Source: an uncultured Lachnospiraceae bacterium (GTDB taxonomy: Bacteria > Bacillota_A > Clostridia > Lachnospirales > Lachnospiraceae). From it: a DNA stretch of 5,635 nucleotides. The position numbers were made by a program, and so were the translations under genes. The notes beneath the pieces were generated by a model. It was not told the DNA's origin and searched no databases. It saw nothing but the letters and a program-made list of their open reading frames with translations. The stretch is taken from NCBI GenBank assembly GCA_902783205.1, contig CACZQE010000236.1:1-5635 (forward strand). Direction: 5' to 3'. Positions 1-4,475 of this stretch are shown here, piece after piece. Within the stretch, counting starts at the first letter, position 1, and each line of letters starts with the position of its first letter.

Positions 1-1218
1 GTCAAAGAAAAGGTGGCTGCCCTTTACCATGAATACATGAAGCTGAAAGGACAGCTTGAGGAAGATACGATCGGAGAAGAGGAGAGGATCAGGGAGATTG
101 AATTTCTTTCCTTTGAGATCGATGAGATTACCAATGCCCGGTTAAGAGAAGGGGAAGAAGAGGAACTGGAGGAAGATTACCGACGTATTTCCCATGCCAG
201 GGAAATCCTGTCCGACTGCCAGGAGATCCACATGATGATGTCAGAAGGCAGGGATAACGCATCGGATCTTGCCGGAAGAGCGGTCCGCCTTGCCGGCAAT
301 GTGGCAGATATCGATTCCAGGGCTGAGGACCTGCTCAGTCAGATTACAACCATCGATGCCCTGATTGGGGATTTTAACAGGGAACTCTCTGCTTATATCG
401 ATGACATGGAATATGATGACGAGACATTTGCTCAGATTGAAGAAAGGCTTGATCTGATCCAGCACCTTAAGTCAAAATACGGACCGGATATCAAGAGTAT
501 CTTTGCCTACAGGAAGCGCAGCGAAGAAAAGAGAGAGAAACTTACCCATTATGAGGAACATCTGGCAGCCCTTAAGGAAAACTTTTCCCGGACAGGGGAA
601 ATGCTGGAGAAAGAGTGCAGTATCCTCAGCAGCCTCAGAAAAAAAGCGGCCCTGCCCCTGCAGGACCGGATCAGGAAAGCTCTCATGGATCTGAACTTCC
701 TTCAGGTCCGTTTTGAGATCGAAGTTGAAGATACGGAACGCTTCAGTGAACAGGGAAAAGACCGTGTCTGCTTTATGATTGCTCCCAATCCGGGCATGGA
801 CATGTGCCCTCTGGCCCAGATTGCTTCGGGCGGAGAACTTTCAAGGATCATGCTGGCCATCAAGTCTGTTCTGGCGGATGAAGAGGAAATAGAAACCCTG
901 ATATTTGACGAGATCGATACCGGCATCAGTGGAAGAACTGCCCAGAAAGTATCTGAAAAGCTTGCCCTGATCGCAAGAAAGCGCCAGGTTATTGCCATTA
1001 CCCATCTGCCGCAGATCGCGGCTATGGCGGATACCCACTATCTGATTGAAAAGACCAGTGATGAGGACATGACCATCAGTCATATCTACAAACTGAATGA
1101 GGAAGAAGCCGGAAAAGAACTGGCAAGAATGCTGGGCGGAACAAAGATTACCGGTGCGGTAATGGAAAACGCCCGGGAAATGCGTCGTCTGGCACAGCAG
1201 TATAAAGACAGTCTGTGA
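1..1218 (+). CDS. recN: DNA repair protein RecN, 5'-truncated by the window edge
   Basis: RecN is an SMC-like ATPase that acts early in double-strand break repair, gathering broken ends on the nucleoid for recombination. The frame is open from base 1 (V-K-E-K before the GTG at 13), so 405 residues of a protein usually about 550-560 long are present; the N-terminal ATPase lobe with Walker A lies outside. Residues about 15-215 of the visible part are Glu/Lys-rich and helical, fitting the coiled-coil arm. The C-terminal ATPase lobe is complete: ABC signature ASGGELSR (nt 823-846), Walker B LIFDEID (898-918) followed by the D-loop TGISG, and the switch histidine in AITHLPQIAAMAD (994-1032). It ends at TGA 1216-1218 and is followed directly by a hairpin terminator. 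The truncation is only an artefact of the window. The family call is very secure. Confidence 0.97.
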   Translation, partial: VKEKVAALYHEYMKLKGQLEEDTIGEEERIREIEFLSFEIDEITNARLREGEEEELEEDYRRISHAREILSDCQEIHMMMSEGRDNASDLAGRAVRLAGNVADIDSRAEDLLSQITTIDALIGDFNRELSAYIDDMEYDDETFAQIEERLDLIQHLKSKYGPDIKSIFAYRKRSEEKREKLTHYEEHLAALKENFSRTGEMLEKECSILSSLRKKAALPLQDRIRKALMDLNFLQVRFEIEVEDTERFSEQGKDRVCFMIAPNPGMDMCPLAQIASGGELSRIMLAIKSVLADEEEIETLIFDEIDTGISGRTAQKVSEKLALIARKRQVIAITHLPQIAAMADTHYLIEKTSDEDMTISHIYKLNEEEAGKELARMLGGTKITGAVMENAREMRRLAQQYKDSL

Positions 1219-1244
1219 GAATCGTGACAGAACAATAAAGAAGA

Positions 1245-1277
1245 AAGGCCGTACTGACAATATAGCAGTACGGCCTT
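1245..1277. terminator. Bidirectional intrinsic terminator between convergent recN and the metal regulator
   Basis: A perfect 12-bp inverted repeat, AAGGCCGTACTG (1245-1256) and CAGTACGGCCTT (1266-1277), encloses a 9-nt loop. On the minus strand the stem is followed by a T-rich run (complement of 1231-1246), which suits the regulator gene ending at 1311. On the plus strand the tail is weaker (AACTATCTTT) but suits recN, which ends 26 nt upstream. Its position between two convergent stop codons supports a shared terminator. Confidence 0.88.
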
Positions 1278-1310
1278 AACTATCTTTCAATATGATTCTA
1301 AAATGCCGGA

Positions 1311-1700
1311 TTAATCATCGGCAGGATTGACGATCGTATCTGTGTAGTGTTTGATCGCCTCAAAGCTTTCATGGCTGATGACATGTTCGATACGGCAGGC
1401 ATCCTGCTCTGCGATATCTTTATCGACACCCAGCACGGTCAGAAGCTTGGTGATAAACTCATGGCGTTCATAGATGGTCTCTGCAATATCCATTCCTGTA
1501 TCCGTCAGATATATATATCCGGCATCTGTCACTGTGATGTGGCCCTTTTCCCGAAGGTTCTTCATGGCGATGCTGACGCTGGATTTCTTGAAGTCCATGT
1601 AGTTGGCAATATCGACAGAGCGCACGACCGGAAGCTTTCGACTCAGAATCAGGATTGTCTCCAGATAGTTTTCTGCAGATTCGTTGGTTCTTTCTCTCAT
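1311..1700 (-). CDS. DtxR/MntR-family metal-dependent transcriptional repressor
   Basis: A 129-residue cytoplasmic DNA-binding protein that would repress target promoters when loaded with Fe(II) or Mn(II). Residues 1-70 form the winged helix-turn-helix (start SAENYLETI, recognition region DFKKSSVSIAMKNLREKG, wing GYIYLT). Residues 75-125 form the dimerisation and metal-binding domain. Visible ligand candidates are E14, H80 (ERHE), C102, E105 and H106 (ACRIEH). The Cys at 102 resembles DtxR/IdeR iron sensors rather than the Glu of Bacillus subtilis MntR, while N11 stands where MntR has Asp8 and DtxR has Met10. There is no C-terminal SH3-like domain, so it has the two-domain MntR size class. 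ATG 1698-1700 is preceded by AGGTGA (complement of 1705-1710). It is divergent from the flavodiiron gene. Family sure; metal specificity unsettled, so no symbol is given. Confidence 0.93.
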   Translation of the reverse strand: MRERTNESAENYLETILILSRKLPVVRSVDIANYMDFKKSSVSIAMKNLREKGHITVTDAGYIYLTDTGMDIAETIYERHEFITKLLTVLGVDKDIAEQDACRIEHVISHESFEAIKHYTDTIVNPADD

Positions 1701-1704
1701 TGAT

Positions 1705-1710
1705 TCACCT
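1705..1710 (-). promoter_or_regulatory. Ribosome binding site of the metal regulator
   Basis: Read on the minus strand this is AGGTGA, lying 4 nt before the ATG at 1698-1700. It supports that codon as the start. The spacing is slightly short but acceptable. Confidence 0.7.
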
Positions 1711-1738
1711 CGTGATTTTATACATTTCCGTCAAATTA

Positions 1739-1767
1739 ACTATAACACAGATCTATGCACATTACAA
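1739..1767 (-). promoter_or_regulatory. Candidate sigma-A promoter of the metal regulator
   Basis: On the minus strand, -35 TTGTAA (complement of 1762-1767) and -10 TATAGT (complement of 1739-1744) are separated by 17 bp. The -10 matches 5 of 6 consensus bases and the -35 matches 4 of 6. Transcription would start near 1732, giving a leader of about 30 nt that includes the ribosome binding site. Assigned by inspection only. Confidence 0.6.
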
Positions 1768-1788
1768 GGAAGAGGAAGCCCTCTGTCC
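1768..1788. other. Small imperfect hairpin in the divergent intergenic region
   Basis: AGAGG (1771-1775) and CCTCT (1780-1784) form a 5-bp stem with a 4-nt loop. It can be extended by GGA (1768-1770) pairing with TCC (1786-1788) across a bulged G. It lies just upstream of the -35 of the minus-strand promoter and outside both predicted transcripts. It may be a protein-binding dyad or chance. Confidence 0.25.
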
Positions 1789-1847
1789 CCTGTTACAGTA
1801 AAGTGCAGAGTCCATCCTGAAGAGAAGCCTGCTTTTGATGAAAACAC

Positions 1848-1876
1848 TTGTAAGCGGAGGTAAAGTGGGTTATGAT
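1848..1876 (+). promoter_or_regulatory. Candidate sigma-A promoter of the flavodiiron gene
   Basis: TTGTAA (1848-1853) and TATGAT (1871-1876) are separated by exactly 17 bp. The -10 matches 5 of 6 consensus bases and the -35 matches 4 of 6. Transcription would begin near 1883, leaving a leader of about 40 nt. The -35 hexamer is identical to the one proposed for the divergent regulator gene. Confidence 0.62.
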
Positions 1877-1910
1877 ATTAAATGTTGAAACCCTGTAAAA
1901 CATATTAAAA

Positions 1911-1916
1911 GAGGTG
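1911..1916 (+). promoter_or_regulatory. Ribosome binding site that decides the flavodiiron start
   Basis: GAGGTG lies 8 nt before ATG 1925-1927. A longer reading from the GTG at 1916 would begin inside this Shine-Dalgarno sequence and has no site of its own, so the ATG at 1925 is preferred. Confidence 0.8.
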
Positions 1917-1924
1917 TGGAAAAT

Positions 1925-3079
1925 ATGAAAAAAATTACAGAAGATATCATTTATATCGGTGTGAATGACCATAAGGTCGACCTGTTTGAGGGGCAGTATG
2001 ACGTTCCCAACGGTATGGCATATAACTCTTATGTAGTCATGGATGAAAAGGTTACAGTATTTGATACTGTAGATCAGAATTTCGGGGATGAGTGGCTTTC
2101 CAATCTCGGACAGGCACTTGACGGCCGCAAGCCTGACTATCTTGTGGTTCTTCATATGGAGCCTGACCATTCTGCCAATATCGCAGCCTTTGCCCAGGCA
2201 TATCCCGAAGCGGTCATCGTGGGAAATGCAAAGACTTTTGTCTACATGAAGCAGTTCTTCGGAACAGACTTTGCTGACCGCCGCCTTGTGGTAAAAGATC
2301 AGGAGACTCTGGAGACAGGTTCCCATACATTTACATTTGTTTTCGCTTCTCTGGTACATTGGCCGGAGGTAATGTTTGCCTATGACAGCAAGGAAAAGAC
2401 ACTCTTCTCCGCAGATGCATTCGGTAAATTCGGCGCTCTGGACGTGGATGAGGACTGGGCCTGCGAGGCACGCCGCTATTACTTCGGTATTGTCGGCAAA
2501 TACGGAGCAATGGTACAGAAAGTACTGGCAAAGGCAAAGACCCTGGATATAGAGAGGATCTGTCCCCTTCACGGTCCCATACTGGATGAGAACCTGGGCT
2601 ATTATCTGGATCTCTACAATACATGGTCTTCTTATGGTGTGGAGACAGAAGGAACAGCCATCTTTTATGCATCTGTTTACGGACATACAAAAGAGGCTGC
2701 CGAACTCCTTAAGGAAGAGCTGGAAGCTGCAGGCTGTCCCAAGGTAGTTCTGGCGGATCTGGCAAGAGAAGATATGGCTGAATGTGTGGAAGATGCCTTC
2801 CGCTACGGCAAGATTGTCCTTGCTTCCGTCACTTACAACGGAACGGTATTCCCCTGGATGCGTGATTTCCTTGCAGAGCTGACAGAGCGCGGCTACCAGA
2901 ACAGGAAGATCGGTATCATTGAAAACGGTACATGGGCGCCTGCTGCAGCCAAGGTGATCAAGGCGGCTTTTGAAAAGAGTAAAAATATTACTTTTGCCGA
3001 TACAGTTGTTTCCATCCGTTCTGCAATGACAGATGCAAACCGTGATCAGGTGAAGGCACTGGCTCAGGAAATGAAATAG
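1925..3079 (+). CDS. fprA: A-type flavodiiron protein (oxygen and/or NO reductase)
   Basis: Flavodiiron proteins reduce O2 to water or NO to N2O in the cytoplasm of anaerobes, usually taking electrons from rubredoxin. This one is 384 residues from ATG 1925, close to the usual class A length. Residues 1-240 are the metallo-beta-lactamase-like diiron domain with all expected ligands: H77-x-E79-x-D81-H82 (HMEPDH), H145 (VHWPE), D164 (SADAFG) and H216 (PLHGP). Residues about 243-384 are a flavodoxin-like FMN domain with the phosphate loop YASVYGHTKE and the later loops VTYNGTVFPWM and ENGTWAPAAAK. There is no fused rubredoxin or flavin reductase domain, so separate redox partners are needed; none is encoded in this window. 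It is transcribed alone, with its own promoter and terminator, divergently from a metal-dependent repressor that could control it. Whether O2 or NO is the main substrate cannot be read from sequence. Confidence 0.95.
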   Translation: MKKITEDIIYIGVNDHKVDLFEGQYDVPNGMAYNSYVVMDEKVTVFDTVDQNFGDEWLSNLGQALDGRKPDYLVVLHMEPDHSANIAAFAQAYPEAVIVGNAKTFVYMKQFFGTDFADRRLVVKDQETLETGSHTFTFVFASLVHWPEVMFAYDSKEKTLFSADAFGKFGALDVDEDWACEARRYYFGIVGKYGAMVQKVLAKAKTLDIERICPLHGPILDENLGYYLDLYNTWSSYGVETEGTAIFYASVYGHTKEAAELLKEELEAAGCPKVVLADLAREDMAECVEDAFRYGKIVLASVTYNGTVFPWMRDFLAELTERGYQNRKIGIIENGTWAPAAAKVIKAAFEKSKNITFADTVVSIRSAMTDANRDQVKALAQEMK

Positions 3080-3082
3080 AAT

Positions 3083-3171
3083 AATCAGTAAACTGTAAAC
3101 AAACAGAGGGCAGATCCCGATTCCGTTTCGGACGGAAAGAGATCTGCCCCTTTTTTATCCATTTACTGATT
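3083..3171. repeat. 10-bp inverted repeat flanking the fprA terminator
   Basis: AATCAGTAAA (3083-3092) and its exact reverse complement TTTACTGATT (3162-3171) bracket the terminator hairpin, leaving 69 bp between the arms. The right arm overlaps the last codons and the TAA stop of the minus-strand exonuclease gene. The match is clear; its meaning is uncertain. Confidence 0.55.
3108..3156 (+). terminator. Intrinsic terminator of the flavodiiron gene
   Basis: GGGCAGATC (3108-3116) pairs perfectly with GATCTGCCC (3141-3149), followed by C and six T residues (3151-3156). Inside, TTCCGT (3121-3126) pairs with ACGGAA (3132-3137) around a TTCGG loop, so the whole forms a long two-tier hairpin. It begins 28 nt after the fprA stop. 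It may also slow minus-strand transcription arriving from the exonuclease gene, whose tail on that side is only moderately T-rich. Confidence 0.9.
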
Positions 3172-3903
3172 TTTTGAGATTTCTTCGATAAAGGCTGCCT
3201 TCATGGTGTCACACAGAAAGCGGATGAAAACTGATTTGCCGGATTCGGCCAGAGATTCAGCCTCCACATATGCTGTCCTGTCATTATGGGAATGACGGAA
3301 GAAAGCGAGCGAAGATGCGTAATGTTCTGTTTTGGAGACTGAGAAGCCGTATTTGCCGTGACAGGAAGGAAGAGGGAGGAAAATCCCGTCTTTACGCATA
3401 TAGCAGTTGGATGCCCTGGCAGCTTTTCTGTGCTTTCTGTCAACGTATCTGCCTACACTCCTGTGAATTGCCCTGTCCTCATCCGGCAGATAATAATAGT
3501 CTTTATAATTATCATAAAAATACTTTAACTCTGTCTGAAGGCAGGGGATTTCAATGGTCAGACAGTTTCCCCGGGCCCGGATGGCTGTTTCCGACAGGAC
3601 TTCAAAAGGCACGGGAACAGGATTTTTAAGCCTGCAGGTGACCTTAAGATTACCGGAATCGGTCATCCTGATATCATCCGCAGTAAAAGTACCCCGGGTA
3701 ATCTCACGGTATGCCTCAAGACTTTTCAGAGACAGCATACCTTCTATATCCTCTCTGTTGTGGAGAAGCAGCTCATAAAGGGCAGCGTCATCCCGGCTGG
3801 TCAGATAATCCTGATAGACTCCGATCAGCTGTCCTCCGTCAAACCGGTCTTCCCTCTTTATTCCGAGAAACAGCTCCCATGCCTTCTGTGAACCCTGGTC
3901 CAT
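3163..3903 (-). CDS. C-terminal fragment of the YprB-like exonuclease (Exo III and C-terminal region)
   Basis: This is the 246-residue open frame from the first ATG after the internal stop, six codons downstream of it. It holds the end of the nuclease domain (LGIKREDRFDGG, then HNRED with the Exo III aspartate at residue 52) and the uncharacterised C-terminal region. No good ribosome binding site precedes ATG 3901-3903; the bases before it are CTTTTCGGG. Independent translation would therefore rely on reinitiation or readthrough. It is best read as the 3' part of the interrupted gene, not as a separate gene. Confidence 0.5.
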   Translation of the reverse strand: MDQGSQKAWELFLGIKREDRFDGGQLIGVYQDYLTSRDDAALYELLLHNREDIEGMLSLKSLEAYREITRGTFTADDIRMTDSGNLKVTCRLKNPVPVPFEVLSETAIRARGNCLTIEIPCLQTELKYFYDNYKDYYYLPDEDRAIHRSVGRYVDRKHRKAARASNCYMRKDGIFLPLPSCHGKYGFSVSKTEHYASSLAFFRHSHNDRTAYVEAESLAESGKSVFIRFLCDTMKAAFIEEISKNQ

Positions 3904-3918
3904 CCCGAAAAGCTTCTG

Positions 3919-4281
3919 TCAGGGACGCAGGATTTTATAATAATCAAAAGATCTGCATCCGCTGAAAGGATCCGTAAGGCCGTGTCGCTCATAATGGTCT
4001 TTCAGATAAGGAATATCAAAGCTTTCTCCGTTGAAAGTACACAGAATGCGGGAGGAAGAGGAGACTGTGTCGCTGAAAGCCTCCAGTATACTTTTTTCAC
4101 TTTCTCCGTCATCGTTAAACCATTGCCGTATGACAAATGTATCATTCTCCTGCCGGCCGCATCCGATCAGATAGAGCATGGTCCGGCTGCGGGAAAAGCC
4201 CGTGGTCTCTATATCAAAATATAATCTTGTATCTTCTTCAGTCCCTGCAGAAAGCGGGACAGTGTATGTAAACTCTCTCAT
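3919..4281 (-). CDS. N-terminal fragment of the YprB-like exonuclease (Exo I and II only)
   Basis: This 120-residue piece is what would be made if the TGA at 3919-3921 terminates normally. It begins at a well-supported ATG (GGAG at the complement of 4290-4293). It carries Exo I (D23, E25) and Exo II (N84, D89) but stops shortly after RSFDYYKILRP, before the last catalytic aspartate. A DEDD nuclease needs that residue for two-metal catalysis, so this fragment alone should be inactive and probably misfolded. Confidence 0.6.
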   Translation of the reverse strand: MREFTYTVPLSAGTEEDTRLYFDIETTGFSRSRTMLYLIGCGRQENDTFVIRQWFNDDGESEKSILEAFSDTVSSSSRILCTFNGESFDIPYLKDHYERHGLTDPFSGCRSFDYYKILRP

Positions 4282-4289
4282 AAATCAGT

Positions 4290-4293
4290 CTCC
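4290..4293 (-). promoter_or_regulatory. Ribosome binding site of the exonuclease gene
   Basis: GGAG on the minus strand lies 8 nt before the ATG at 4279-4281 and supports that start. Confidence 0.7.
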
Positions 4294-4312
4294 GTATGAT
4301 TTGTCTAAGGCT

Positions 4313-4342
4313 ACAGTAGCAGACAATTCATTCATCTGTCAA
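4313..4342 (-). promoter_or_regulatory. Candidate sigma-A promoter of the exonuclease gene
   Basis: On the minus strand a perfect -35 TTGACA (complement of 4337-4342) is followed after 18 bp by TACTGT (complement of 4313-4318), which fits the TAnnnT core. A TG one base before the -10 makes it an extended -10 element. Transcription would begin near 4306, about 25 nt before the start codon. An 11-nt palindrome (GCTAC-A-GTAGC, 4310-4320) overlaps the -10. Confidence 0.6.
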
Positions 4343-4419
4343 ATTCCCTTTCCTGATATGCCTCAGATATTTTCCAATGAGAGGTTTTTATATCTACCAT
4401 CGGAAAAAAACACAGGGTT

Positions 4420-4425
4420 TATAAT
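4420..4425 (+). promoter_or_regulatory. Candidate -10 element of the esterase gene
   Basis: A perfect TATAAT lies 50 nt before the esterase ATG, in an A-rich stretch (AAAAAAA at 4404-4410). No good -35 is seen at 16-19 bp upstream (sequence around CCATCG), so expression may be weak or need an activator. The call rests on the -10 and its position. Confidence 0.45.
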
Positions 4426-4464
4426 AAAAAGTGTATCAGGAGAAGTGTGTAATTTTCTAAAAAT

Positions 4465-4470
4465 GAAGGA
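4465..4470 (+). promoter_or_regulatory. Ribosome binding site of the esterase gene
   Basis: GAAGGA lies 5 nt before ATG 4476-4478. An ATG at 4463-4465 overlaps it but gives only six codons before a stop at 4481-4483, so 4476 is the supported start. Confidence 0.7.
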
Positions 4471-4475
4471 TTATT

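Larger units (their letters stand above)
3163..4281 (-). pseudogene. YprB-like RNase H-fold (DEDD) exonuclease gene interrupted by an in-frame TGA
   Basis: The two minus-strand reading frames here are one gene: the TGA at 3919-3921 is in the same frame as everything before and after it, and family-like sequence runs straight through (KILRP, stop, QKLFGMDQGSQKAW). Ignoring the stop, the product is 372 codons, in keeping with Firmicutes proteins of the YprB RNase H-like domain family, predicted 3'-5' exonucleases of unproven substrate. Exo I is FDIETTG (D23, E25), Exo II is FNGESFDIPYL (D89), and Exo III is HNRED (D178). A C-terminal region of about 180 residues includes the aromatic stretch YFYDNYKDYYYLP (254-266). 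No other lesion is seen, so the change is recent, an assembly or sequencing error, or a site of readthrough. Start ATG 4279-4281 has GGAG 8 nt upstream. The gene has its own promoter and is divergent from the esterase gene. Confidence 0.82.

Noticed and set aside
1..1218. recN as a truncated pseudogene
   Set aside because: The frame is open to the first base of the window, so the missing N terminus is due to the window boundary.
841..1260. Minus-strand open frames overlapping the end of recN
   Set aside because: They are antisense to the conserved RecN ATPase motifs, and the longest starts at the hairpin terminator, so they are shadows.
1347..1703. A 118-residue plus-strand open frame across the metal regulator gene
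   Set aside because: The opposite strand carries a full DtxR-family protein with ligand residues and a ribosome binding site; this frame has no family signal.
1713..1735. TTGACG and TATAAA on the minus strand as the regulator promoter
   Set aside because: The two hexamers are only 6 bp apart, so they cannot act together; the TTGTAA/TATAGT pair with 17-bp spacing is better.
1721..1740. ATTT-N5-AAAT as a metal-regulator operator
   Set aside because: The arms are only four AT-rich base pairs and the flanks do not pair, so it is not distinguishable from chance.
1793..2686. A 297-residue open frame on the minus strand inside the flavodiiron gene
   Set aside because: It lies antisense to a clearly conserved gene, is rich in Cys, His and Ile as expected for a reverse-strand shadow, and shows no recognisable domain.
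3874..3921. The in-frame TGA of the exonuclease gene as a selenocysteine codon
   Set aside because: No convincing bacterial SECIS-type stem-loop is visible just after the TGA, and the position lies between nuclease motifs where no redox residue is expected in this family. A nonsense mutation or sequence error is simpler.
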